Below are positions 31,074 through 38,755 of a stretch of DNA of 50,133 nucleotides, piece by piece (position 1 is the stretch's first letter; each line of letters starts with the position of its first letter). A program made the position numbers and the translations under genes. Below the pieces are notes generated by a model. That model saw only the letters and a list, made by a program, of their open reading frames with translations. It searched no databases and was not told the origin of the DNA. The stretch is from CAISIP01 sp043759735 (lineage in GTDB: Bacteria; Pseudomonadota; Gammaproteobacteria; Burkholderiales; Burkholderiaceae_C): positions 1 to 50,133 of the forward strand of contig JAYUQC010000275.1 in the NCBI GenBank assembly GCA_043759735.1, in the 5' to 3' direction.

Positions 31074-31400
31074 GCAATACCTATGTATTGGTGCACGGTG
31101 CCTGGCACACGGGGGCCGAATGAAAGCCGGTGGCCGACCACATGCGCAGCTCAACCTGCACCCCTACCGCAGCTTCACCGACACGATCTCACTCAAGACC
31201 GAGCTGGCGGCAATGCAGATCGGCAAATCCTATGGGAACTTCACCGACGACGCAGCGATGCCGCAAGGCCTGACCTGGCATCCACGCCTGTCGGAAAAAC
31301 TGGGTCTGTTCCGGCTGGCCCAGGCGCCAGGCAGCCACCAGGTGTGCTTTACCAATCCGGCGCTGTTGGCGCAAAGCTGATCGAAGCGGGACGCGAATGA
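31070..31400 (+). pseudogene. Alpha/beta hydrolase, internally deleted and frameshifted
   Basis: MSNTYVLVHGAWHTGAE at 31070 is the start of a salicylate-esterase-type alpha/beta hydrolase (YVLVHGAWH, oxyanion strand) and hits a stop at once. Further on, in another frame, PYRSFTDTISLKTELAAMQI and LFRLAQAPGSHQVCFTNPAL look like the C-terminal third with the catalytic His region (GSHQ). The nucleophile Ser segment is missing, so over half the gene is deleted. Confidence 0.6.
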
Positions 31401-31426
31401 ACGCAACGCGCGACCGCCAGTCAGGT

Positions 31427-32275
31427 CTACTGCCGCGCGGTTCGGACATTGCGCGGCAAGGCCTGCGGTGCGCTGGTGCGAAAGGGATTGATGTCCAGCC
31501 CTCCGCGTCGGGTGTAGCGCGCATAGACCGACAGCCGCGCCGGTTTGCAGCGGCGCCAGATGTCCATGTAGATGCGCTCCACGCACTGCTCATGGAATTC
31601 GTTGTGGTTGCGAAAACTCACCAGGTACTGCAACAGGCCTTCCTGGTTGATCTGCGGCCCGCTGTAACTGATCTGCACGCTGCCCCAGTCGGGCTGGCCG
31701 GTCACCAGGCAGTTGCTTTTCAGCAGCCGGCTGCTCAGGGTCTCGGTCACCGGCTGGAAATCGACGTCGGCCCGCAGCAGTTCCGGCGCGGGCGTGTATT
31801 GGGTGCACTCCACGTCCAGCCGGTCCAGGCTCAACCCATCGAGTTCCTGCACCGGCTCGCGGTCGAACCATTCAGGCGACAGAATCTTCACGCCGACGCC
31901 GGCGCCCACGGCCGGGGCGCCGCGCCACAGGGCTTCGCTGAGATCACTGCGCAGCCGGGCGCGCACTTCGTCCACATCACCGAAGCGCGAATTGTTATAG
32001 CTGCCCAGATACAGCTTGAACGACTTGCTTTCGACAATATTGGGCGTCTCGCACGGCACCGTGAAATGGCCCAGTGCCACTTGTGGCTTGCCGCGCCGGT
32101 TCAGCCAGCCCAGTTCAAACGCGGTCCACAGATCGGCCCCCAGGAACGGCAGCGTCAAGCCGACACCGATCTCGGCGCGATTGGGCGCGCGTGCGATCGG
32201 GTACAGCAGCGCCGGATCATACTGATCCGGGTATTGCGTCGCCTTGCCCAGCGGGGACTGCTCGGGAGTGAACAT
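31427..32275 (-). CDS. queF: NADPH-dependent 7-cyano-7-deazaguanine reductase
   Basis: 282 residues, the long two-domain QueF type, reducing preQ0 to preQ1 in queuosine synthesis. The QueF motif VESKSFKLYLGSYNNSRF lies near residue 81. The catalytic Cys189 and Asp196 are in KSNCLVTGQPDWGS, and NHNEFHEQCVERIYMD follows. Eight base pairs separate it from the upstream hydrolase gene on the same strand. No other queuosine genes are in the window. Confidence 0.95.
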   Translation of the reverse strand: MFTPEQSPLGKATQYPDQYDPALLYPIARAPNRAEIGVGLTLPFLGADLWTAFELGWLNRRGKPQVALGHFTVPCETPNIVESKSFKLYLGSYNNSRFGDVDEVRARLRSDLSEALWRGAPAVGAGVGVKILSPEWFDREPVQELDGLSLDRLDVECTQYTPAPELLRADVDFQPVTETLSSRLLKSNCLVTGQPDWGSVQISYSGPQINQEGLLQYLVSFRNHNEFHEQCVERIYMDIWRRCKPARLSVYARYTRRGGLDINPFRTSAPQALPRNVRTARQ

Positions 32276-32283
32276 GGCGGACC

Positions 32284-33177
32284 TCAGCGATGGGCCAACA
32301 GAAATGGTGCCATATGCGGCAGCAGGCGCTCGACGACACCGGCTGCCAGGTCATGGCCCATGCCCTCGATGCCCTCGAACAGCGCGCCGGGTATGCGCCG
32401 CGCCGTGTCTCTGCCATGCGCGAACGGCACCAGCGGGTCGGCGTGGCCATGCAGCACCAGCGTGGGCTTGTTGATGCTTGCCAACTCCTGGGCGCGGGTG
32501 GTATCGGCGGCAATCGCGACCATCTGGCGCAATGTCCCGGACGGGTGGAAGCTGCGGTCCACGCCGATGGCAATGCGCCGCGCAAGCTCTGCCTCGTCGG
32601 TCGGAAAGCCGGGGCTGCCGATGGCCTTGTACAGCCGCACATAGTGGGCCACGATCGCATCGCGAGAGCTGTTGGCCGGGCGACTGAACAGTACCCGCAT
32701 CACCTTCGGGTCAGCCTGCGGCAGCTCGCGCGCGCCACTGGAACTCATGATGCTGGTCAGGCTCTGCACCCGCTCCGGCGCCGCCAACGCGACCCGCTGC
32801 GCGATCATGCCGCCCATGCTCACGCCCACCACATGCGCCCTGGCGACGCCCAGCGCGTCGAGCACGCCGATCGAGTCAGCCGCCATGTCGCGCAGCGCGT
32901 ACGGGGCCTTGATGTTCCATCCCAGGCGGTGCTTGATTCCCGCCCAGACGATGTTGGGACTACCCAGATGGTCGAAATGTTGCGACAACCCGATATCGCG
33001 ATTGTCGAAACGGATCACCCGGTAGCCGGAATCCGACAACAATTGCACCACCGCCGGTGGCCACGCCACCAGCTGCATGCCCAGGCCCATGATCAACAGC
33101 ACGACCGGACGTTCGGCGCCAGATCCAGCCCCGGTGTCTTCCACTTCGATGTCGATGCCGTTTGCCTTGATTTTCAT
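32284..33177 (-). CDS. Alpha/beta hydrolase
   Basis: 297 residues from the ATG at 33177 (MKIKANGIDIEVEDTGAGSG). It has VVLLIMGLGMQLVAWP (oxyanion region), the nucleophile elbow GVSMGGMIAQRVALA, the acid in LHGHADPLVPFAHG and the base His in IEGMGHDLAAGV. It resembles the broad haloalkane dehalogenase/TAP-like hydrolases; the substrate is unknown. It lies 8 bp upstream of queF and is probably cotranscribed. Confidence 0.9.
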   Translation of the reverse strand: MKIKANGIDIEVEDTGAGSGAERPVVLLIMGLGMQLVAWPPAVVQLLSDSGYRVIRFDNRDIGLSQHFDHLGSPNIVWAGIKHRLGWNIKAPYALRDMAADSIGVLDALGVARAHVVGVSMGGMIAQRVALAAPERVQSLTSIMSSSGARELPQADPKVMRVLFSRPANSSRDAIVAHYVRLYKAIGSPGFPTDEAELARRIAIGVDRSFHPSGTLRQMVAIAADTTRAQELASINKPTLVLHGHADPLVPFAHGRDTARRIPGALFEGIEGMGHDLAAGVVERLLPHMAPFLLAHR

Positions 33178-33345
33178 GTTGATCCTGATTTCACTGTTGC
33201 CAGCTGACACGCTGATTGACCCACTGCTGCCATCCGGCCGCACGCCCATGCGCCTTCGCGCTGCGCCAAGCTGACCTTACCGTCCAAAGCCACACGGCTG
33301 ACACCAACCGTGGCGCACACCAGCATGTGGCGAATCACCGACCCG

Positions 33346-34122
33346 TTAGCTGGGGGCGTTTCGCCGAAACACCAACCGATCCGGCGCCGAGGCACTGCGC
33401 GCCAGCGCATATCCCTCTGCCTCGAACGATTCGAGTTGCGCCACGTCGGTCGCCCGCAGGCGCACCGCATGCCGCGCCATCAGACCGCGCGCCCGCTTGG
33501 CCAGGAAGCTGATGACCTGGTGTTGGCCGCCGCGGCTTTCCTCGAAAACGCAGTCCACCACCCGGGCCTTGAGCGTCTTGCGGTCCACCGACCTGAAATA
33601 TTCCTGTGAAGCCAGGTTCACGAGTACGGGCGCAACGCACCCGAGCTGGCACTTGTTCAGGTATTGCGCGATGCGTTTGCCCCAGAACTGGTACAGGTTG
33701 CTGCCACGCTCATTGGCCAGCCGGGTCTTCATTTCCAGCCGGTAGGGCTGCATGCGATCCAAGGGGCGCAACACCCCATACAGGCCGCTCAGGATGGCCA
33801 GGTGCTCCTGTGCCCAGGCCAGGTCGTCGGGGGCAAGGCTTCTGGCCTGCAGGCCGCCATACACGTCACCGTCAAAGGCCAGCACAGCCTGGCGCGATGT
33901 CTCGGGCGGAACGGCGCGACGCCAAGCCTTGTAGCGCGCCACATTGAGCCGCGACAAGTCCTCGCTCAGGTCCATCAGTTCGGCGATCTGCGCGGCCTTG
34001 AACTTGCGCAATTGCCGGATCAGGCGGACCGAATCGGACACAAACAACGGCTCGCTGTGCGGCACGTCGGGCAAGGGGGATGCATAGTCCAGCGACTTGG
34101 CCGGCGATAAAACTAACAGCAT
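33346..34122 (-). CDS. yaaA: Peroxide stress protein YaaA
   Basis: 258 residues, the standard family length. MLLVLSPAKSLDYASPLPD, FDGDVYGGLQARSLAPDDLA, ILSGLYGVLRPLDRMQPYRL and AKRARGLMARHAV are diagnostic. YaaA limits Fe-dependent oxidative damage in E. coli and binds DNA. The ATG at 34122 is chosen over the upstream TTG because it gives the usual MLVVLSPAK start. It stands alone, 92 bp after the oxidoreductase gene. Confidence 0.95.
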   Translation of the reverse strand: MLLVLSPAKSLDYASPLPDVPHSEPLFVSDSVRLIRQLRKFKAAQIAELMDLSEDLSRLNVARYKAWRRAVPPETSRQAVLAFDGDVYGGLQARSLAPDDLAWAQEHLAILSGLYGVLRPLDRMQPYRLEMKTRLANERGSNLYQFWGKRIAQYLNKCQLGCVAPVLVNLASQEYFRSVDRKTLKARVVDCVFEESRGGQHQVISFLAKRARGLMARHAVRLRATDVAQLESFEAEGYALARSASAPDRLVFRRNAPS

Positions 34123-34213
34123 GGGGGGTAACGGCAACCTTTCGCATCGGATTATCCCAGCCGCGCCTGCGCCTGCGCCACGCGGCGCCAGAGACCCCGC
34201 GTGCAGGCAAGAC

Positions 34214-35200
34214 TCAGGCGGCGCGCAGTATGGCCTCGACGGTTTCCTGCACGGCCATTGCCTCGGCGAATCCGGGCAACAGATGGTCGCGGCCTTCGAT
34301 CATGGCCACCCATTGTTCCATCTGTTCGAGCTGCGCGGCGATGCGCATCGCGCCGGCATCGCCCAGCGAGCGCTCGGCCGCGCCCTGGCGCCGGTAGGTG
34401 ACGCCAGCCCAGTCGCGCAGATTGATCTCGCCGCCATCGGCTCGCCACACCATGCGATTGCGATCCGGCACACCGACCGCCGGATCGACACGGCCCTTGA
34501 CCCGCACCTCGACCTCATCGATGCGCAGGTCGGCCACCAGCGCGGTCTCGGCACCGTTCCCGCTCGTGGGATAAACGACCTTGCCTCCCCACACCGTGGC
34601 CGGTCCCAGCACCCGCTGCAGCACGAAAATAAAGTGCGACAGCACTTCGCGCGCGAAACCTCCCTCGGCACGCTCCGACAGCCAGGGACCGGCGGCCATC
34701 TGCCACGGACGGGGCCAGGCGGAAAACCCGAGATCGATCTCCACCTGGCGCACGGCACCCAGCGGCATGGATGATGTCGAACCGAATATCTTCTGAAGAT
34801 ATCCAAGCCCCTTGGACGAAGCCAAAGAAAAATTGACCGCCGCACGCAGATGTTCGTCGGCGATGCGACCAACGACCCGACGCGCCGGATCGAAATCAAC
34901 GGTCAGGGGTTTCTCGCAAAATACCGCCAAGCCGGCATCGAAGGCGCCCTGGCTGAGCCGCACATGGGCCGCCGGCGGGGTGGCGATGTACAGACAATGC
35001 AGGCCGGGGCTGTCAATCACCTGCTCGACCGACCCCGCAGCGTGCAGTTCGGGATGCAATTCCAGCGTGCGCGCAAGGGTGTCGGGATTCGCATCCCAGA
35101 CCATCGTCGCGTTCAGTCGGGGATGCGGACGCAGCCGCTCGAGCATGCGCTGGCCCATTACGCCCAGGCCGACGACACCGATATTCAACAGGTCTGCCAT
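34214..35200 (-). CDS. Gfo/Idh/MocA-family oxidoreductase
   Basis: 328 residues. The N-terminal Rossmann fold is IGVVGLGVMGQRMLERLRPH (GxGxxG-type), with the family AVFCEKPLTVDFD (EKP) near residue 95. The C-terminal substrate domain contains GGFAREVLSHFIFVLQRVLG. It is an NAD(P)-dependent sugar- or inositol-type dehydrogenase by family; the substrate is unknown. It is encoded between the DUF3501 gene (34 bp) and yaaA. Confidence 0.88.
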   Translation of the reverse strand: MADLLNIGVVGLGVMGQRMLERLRPHPRLNATMVWDANPDTLARTLELHPELHAAGSVEQVIDSPGLHCLYIATPPAAHVRLSQGAFDAGLAVFCEKPLTVDFDPARRVVGRIADEHLRAAVNFSLASSKGLGYLQKIFGSTSSMPLGAVRQVEIDLGFSAWPRPWQMAAGPWLSERAEGGFAREVLSHFIFVLQRVLGPATVWGGKVVYPTSGNGAETALVADLRIDEVEVRVKGRVDPAVGVPDRNRMVWRADGGEINLRDWAGVTYRRQGAAERSLGDAGAMRIAAQLEQMEQWVAMIEGRDHLLPGFAEAMAVQETVEAILRAA

Positions 35201-35234
35201 GACCCGACCTCTGGCTTTGGCCGCGGCCCTGAAC

Positions 35235-35825
35235 CTAGCGCAGGTCGCCGGTTAACGACGCCAGCGCCTCCGGCGCAATGGTGGTGTGAGCCGGGTAGTT
35301 GGTGTGGTCGCATCCGAGCTTGACGCCGGCACCGGCCTTGACGGCGGCACACATCGCGCGCGAGAGTTCGAAGCGCACGAAATGCACCGCCGAGGTTTTT
35401 TCGTCGTTTTCGCGATCCAGGTCCTCGTCGGCAATGGCATATACCCGCGCCATGCCCTCGACCTCGACGAACATGCGGTCCTCAACGCCGATCAGCCGCG
35501 CCAGTTCGCGCTTGCGCTCGTTCACGTCCGGATACTCGATCAGCATGGTGCCCTTCCAGTTGCTGCCATCGGGCAGCAGTGGCGCATAGGCCTCGATCTC
35601 CTGCAAAATGCCCTCTTCTTCAAAGATTTTCTCGATGCGCAGCATCTCCTGGATCTGGTAGCGGATCGTCATCTCGCTTTCGAACTGCAGCGTGACGTGT
35701 TCGCCCAACGCCACCGAGCGCAACTTGCGGTGCGCGAGCACCTCGCTCTTGTGCGCCTTGCGGTACTTGCTGTAGGCCTCCAGGCCCATCAGGCTTTCGG
35801 GGGTGATATGTCCGGTCAGTTGCAT
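35235..35825 (-). CDS. DUF3501 protein
   Basis: 196 residues from the ATG at 35825. The DUF3501 core is KYRKAHKSEVLAHRKLRSVA, LGEHVTLQFESEMTIRYQIQ, EMLRIEKIFEEEGILQEIEA and HFVRFELSRAMCAAVKAGAG. It lies 26 bp after the Fe-S protein gene. Fe-S protein plus DUF3501, often with rubrerythrin, is a recurrent set in proteobacteria with a suspected redox or peroxide role. No activity is established for this family. Confidence 0.88.
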   Translation of the reverse strand: MQLTGHITPESLMGLEAYSKYRKAHKSEVLAHRKLRSVALGEHVTLQFESEMTIRYQIQEMLRIEKIFEEEGILQEIEAYAPLLPDGSNWKGTMLIEYPDVNERKRELARLIGVEDRMFVEVEGMARVYAIADEDLDRENDEKTSAVHFVRFELSRAMCAAVKAGAGVKLGCDHTNYPAHTTIAPEALASLTGDLR

Positions 35826-35851
35826 CGTATTCTCCATATATCGCATGTCGG

Positions 35852-37201
35852 CTATTTGAGCCCGTACGCCTCGCGTACCAGGGTCAGGGGGTGTTTCTGC
35901 GGCACGGCCCCAAGCTGGTTGACGTCGAAGCCCTGCGCGATATGGTGGCCGCCCAGCGGGCAGTCGGAACTGATCACATCGGGCAGACCGCCATCCTTGT
36001 GGCTGGCCATGGCCTTGAACAGCGGCTTGCCAATCTTCATGGCCATCTGGTGGGTGGCCTTCTTCACGCCGAATGTGCCCGCATGGCCGGAGCAGCGCTC
36101 ATGGGTGTGGACGCTGGTTCCCGGCACCATCTTGAGCATCTCCTCGGTTTTCTTGCCGATATTTTGCACCCGGCCGTGACAGGGGATCTGGTAGCTGACC
36201 TTGCCCAGCGCCTGCACAAATTCGGTCTTGAGCAGGCCGTCGCGCTTGCGTGCCATAAAGTATTCGAACGGGTCCCACATCGCCTCCTGCACCGACTTCA
36301 CCTCTGCGTCGCGCGGGTACATCAGCGGCAATTCCTGCTTGAACATCAGGGTGCAACTGGGCACAGCCGACAGGATTGCAAATCCGTCCCTGGCGTATCT
36401 TGCCAGGATCGGGATGTTGATTTCCTTGTTGTCATGCACCGACTCCAGGTCGCCGAGTTCGAGCTTGGGCATGCCGCAGCATTTTTCCTTCTCGACCAGC
36501 ACATACGGTACTTCATTGTGGTCCAGCAGCCTGAGCAGGTCCAGCCCAATGCCCGGCTCGTTGTAGTTCACGAAACAGGTCGCGTATATCACCACCTTGC
36601 CGGGCGTCTTGGCGCCATCGCGCACCGGGTACTCCTTGGCCCTGGGCGCTGCCGAGCGGAATTTTTTTCTCGCAAGATCGGGCAACCAGGCGTCCTTGTC
36701 CACGCCCAGCACCTTTTCCATCAGCGCACGGGCTGGCTTGGTGTGGTTGACCGCGTTGACTGTCTGCACCACGATCGGAATCCCGGCCAGGCTGCCGTGC
36801 ACGTCGGTCGAGGCCAGCAACTGCTCACCGAGGCCGACCTCGCCCTTCTTGAATTTGATGGCCTTGGCACGTAGCATGGTGTGCGGAAAATCCACATTCC
36901 ACGCATGCGGCGGCACATAGGGGCACTTGGTCATGTAGCACAGGTCACACAGGTAACACTGGTCCACCACCTTCCAGTAGTCCTTCTTGTCGACACCGTC
37001 GACCTCCATCGTCTTGCTCTCGTCCACCAGGTCAAACAGCGTGGGGAACGAACCGCACAGGCTGACGCAACGACGGCAGCCGTGGCAGATGTCGAATATG
37101 CGCTCCAGTTCCGTGAAGGTGGATTCTTCGTTGTAGTAGTCGGCGCCCTTCCAGTCGATCGGGTGCCGGGTCGGGGCTTCCAGATTGCCTTCTTTTGCCA
37201 T
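35852..37201 (-). CDS. Fe-S oxidoreductase with CCG domains (GlpC/HdrD-like)
   Basis: 449 residues. Two 4Fe-4S motifs lie in the N-terminal third (CHGCRRCVSLCGSFP and CYLCDLCYMTKCPYVPPH). Two cysteine-rich CCG-type segments follow (EKCCGMPKLELGD and HERCSGHAGTFGVKK), as in GlpC and heterodisulfide reductase subunits. No flavin subunit (GlpA-like) is adjacent; instead it is grouped with rubrerythrin and DUF3501, suggesting electron transfer in peroxide or redox stress. A 137-bp gap with two long hairpins separates it from the rubrerythrin stop. Confidence 0.88.
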   Translation of the reverse strand: MAKEGNLEAPTRHPIDWKGADYYNEESTFTELERIFDICHGCRRCVSLCGSFPTLFDLVDESKTMEVDGVDKKDYWKVVDQCYLCDLCYMTKCPYVPPHAWNVDFPHTMLRAKAIKFKKGEVGLGEQLLASTDVHGSLAGIPIVVQTVNAVNHTKPARALMEKVLGVDKDAWLPDLARKKFRSAAPRAKEYPVRDGAKTPGKVVIYATCFVNYNEPGIGLDLLRLLDHNEVPYVLVEKEKCCGMPKLELGDLESVHDNKEINIPILARYARDGFAILSAVPSCTLMFKQELPLMYPRDAEVKSVQEAMWDPFEYFMARKRDGLLKTEFVQALGKVSYQIPCHGRVQNIGKKTEEMLKMVPGTSVHTHERCSGHAGTFGVKKATHQMAMKIGKPLFKAMASHKDGGLPDVISSDCPLGGHHIAQGFDVNQLGAVPQKHPLTLVREAYGLK

Positions 37202-37229
37202 CGCGTCCTCAATGCTCGTTCTTTTTCAG

Positions 37230-37264
37230 GTTGACGCAAGCGCTCAGAAAGCGCTTGCGTCAAC
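37230..37264. repeat. Perfect 15-bp inverted repeat upstream of Fe-S gene
   Basis: GTTGACGCAAGCGCT (37230-37244) and AGCGCTTGCGTCAAC (37250-37264) pair perfectly around CAGAA. The hairpin lies 28 bp upstream of the Fe-S gene start and within the rubrerythrin leader-to-next-gene gap. No T-run follows on the transcribed strand, so it is more likely an mRNA-processing or attenuation element than a simple terminator. Confidence 0.85.
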
Positions 37265-37293
37265 CGGCCACCCCGCGATGGCCGATAACGACG

Positions 37294-37334
37294 ACGGCGC
37301 GGCGCCGCGCCGCGAAAACGCCGCGCCGCGCCGT
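37294..37334 (-). terminator. GC-rich hairpin after rubrerythrin gene
   Basis: ACGGCGCGGCGC (37294-37305) and GCGCCGCGCCGT (37323-37334) form a 12-bp stem that starts 4 nt after the rubrerythrin stop (minus strand). There is TTTT in the loop but no T-run after the stem. It could stop or stabilise the rubrerythrin transcript and so uncouple it from the Fe-S gene. Confidence 0.45.
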
Positions 37335-37338
37335 TGCG

Positions 37339-37761
37339 TCAGTCCACCAGCTCGTTCAACGCCTTGGCGTAGCGGTTTGCATGGCTGCGCTCGGCCTTGG
37401 CCAGGGTTTCGAACCAGTCGGCAATCTCGTCATGGCCTTCGGTACGGGCTGTCTTGGCCATTCCCGGGTACATGTCGGTGTACTCATGGGTCTCGCCAGC
37501 CACGGCGGCCTTGAGGTTGTCGCGGGTCGGGCCGATCGGCAAGCCGGTGGCCGGGTCGCCACATTGCTCCAGCCACTCGAGGTGACCATGGGCATGACCG
37601 GTTTCGCCTTCGGCCGTGGAGCGGAAAAGCGCTGCCACGTCGTTCTGGCCTTCAATGTCGGCCTTGTTCGCGAAATACAGATAACGGCGGTTGGCCTGCG
37701 ATTCGCCTGCGAAGGCGGCTTTCAGGTTTTCTTCCGTTTTGGAGCCTTTGAGTGCTGCCAT
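37339..37761 (-). CDS. Rubrerythrin without rubredoxin domain
   Basis: 140 residues. The four-helix di-iron site is visible: LKAAFAGESQANRRYLYF, TAEGETGHAHGHLEWLEQ (ExxH), LKAAVAGETHEYTDMYPG and TLAKAERSHANRYAKAL (ExxH). The C-terminal rubredoxin Cys4 domain of classic rubrerythrin is missing, as in sulerythrin-like forms, so electrons must come from another protein; the adjacent Fe-S protein is a candidate donor. AAGGAGA precedes the ATG. Predicted role: reduction of hydrogen peroxide. Confidence 0.92.
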   Translation of the reverse strand: MAALKGSKTEENLKAAFAGESQANRRYLYFANKADIEGQNDVAALFRSTAEGETGHAHGHLEWLEQCGDPATGLPIGPTRDNLKAAVAGETHEYTDMYPGMAKTARTEGHDEIADWFETLAKAERSHANRYAKALNELVD

Positions 37762-38111
37762 GGAAATCTCCTTTGGATTGAGGGTTGAACACATCTGCTT
37801 CGGGCGTCTCCCAGCCCAAAGAGTCTTTGAGGGTAGCGCGGGTTGGGAGCAAGGTCTAATTGGGACATTCAATGTGACAGATTTAGTGCGACTATCGAAT
37901 CGATGCGGCTGATGATTGTTCTCAACCGGCTACGTCACACCGGACACTGCGCTACTGCCGCAATTGCCTTGACGCAGTGGATGCGGATCCGCTTGGCTAG
38001 CTGCATCAGCAGCCATGGTCGGCCCTGCAAATTACGATATAGTAAATGCATTACGGATAGGTAAATATCCTTATCGCCTGCTTGCGTGGGCGAGCCTGCC
38101 TGGAGACTGCC
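37762..38111. other. Divergent intergenic region with symmetric AT-rich motifs
   Basis: No gene is supportable in these 350 bp between rubrerythrin (minus) and the VOC gene (plus). Near the VOC side lie GTAAATGCATTAC (38042-38054, near-palindrome) and GGATAGGTAAATATCC (38055-38070, 5-bp arms). These are candidate operator sites for a regulator of either gene. The first contains AAATGCATT, reminiscent of an NsrR half-site; that is a weak guess. Confidence 0.35.
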
Positions 38112-38741
38112 ATGGATATTTCGCACAATGCCCCGGCCTTGCCGGCGGCGCCACCCATCCAGCAGCTGCACCACTATGCCTACCGGGCGCGCGATGCCGA
38201 GGAAACGCGACATTTTTACGAGGACATCCTGGGCTTACCGCTGTACCACATTATCCAGAGCGACCATGTGCCCAGCACCGGCGAGTACTGCCCGTACACC
38301 CATTTTTTCTTCCGGCTGCAAGACGGCTCCTTCATCGCGTTTTTTGATCTGGGCGACGACGAGGCTGCCCTGCCATCGCCCAACACTCCGTCCTGGGTAA
38401 ACCATGTCGCGTTCCGGGTGGAATCGGTAGTGCAACTCGAAGCCATGCGGACACGGCTGCAGGCGCATGGGGTCGACGTGATCGGTGTGACCGACCACCA
38501 TGTCTTCAAGAGCATCTACTTCTTCGATCCGAACGGCGTGCGGCTCGAACTCTCGGTCGACGTGGCAAGCGCCTCGCAGATGGAGCGGGAAAGCCAAGGC
38601 GCCCGCGCCAGACTGGACGCCTGGACCGCGCGCAAAGCACAATGGCGCAGGGACCGCGACCAGGGTCTTGCGACCGGCGTTCTGAAACCGCAGCAGAACG
38701 ACCGGCCCGAAGTCTCGGCGCAGGCCGCGTTTTCGCCATAA
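38112..38741 (+). CDS. VOC-family (glyoxalase-fold) protein
   Basis: 209 residues. The vicinal-oxygen-chelate fold is clear: QLHHYAYRARDAEETRHFYE with DILGLPL (first His ligand), HFFFRLQDGSFIAFFDLGDD, VNHVAFRVESVVQLEAMRTR and SIYFFDPNGVRLELSVDV (last Glu ligand). Likely a metal-dependent dioxygenase or lyase. It is followed 14 bp later by a flavin monooxygenase gene, so an aromatic-compound ring-cleavage partner role is plausible. The ATG at 38112 directly precedes the conserved part. Confidence 0.88.
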   Translation: MDISHNAPALPAAPPIQQLHHYAYRARDAEETRHFYEDILGLPLYHIIQSDHVPSTGEYCPYTHFFFRLQDGSFIAFFDLGDDEAALPSPNTPSWVNHVAFRVESVVQLEAMRTRLQAHGVDVIGVTDHHVFKSIYFFDPNGVRLELSVDVASASQMERESQGARARLDAWTARKAQWRRDRDQGLATGVLKPQQNDRPEVSAQAAFSP

Positions 38742-38755
38742 GCCCGAGGAACCGC

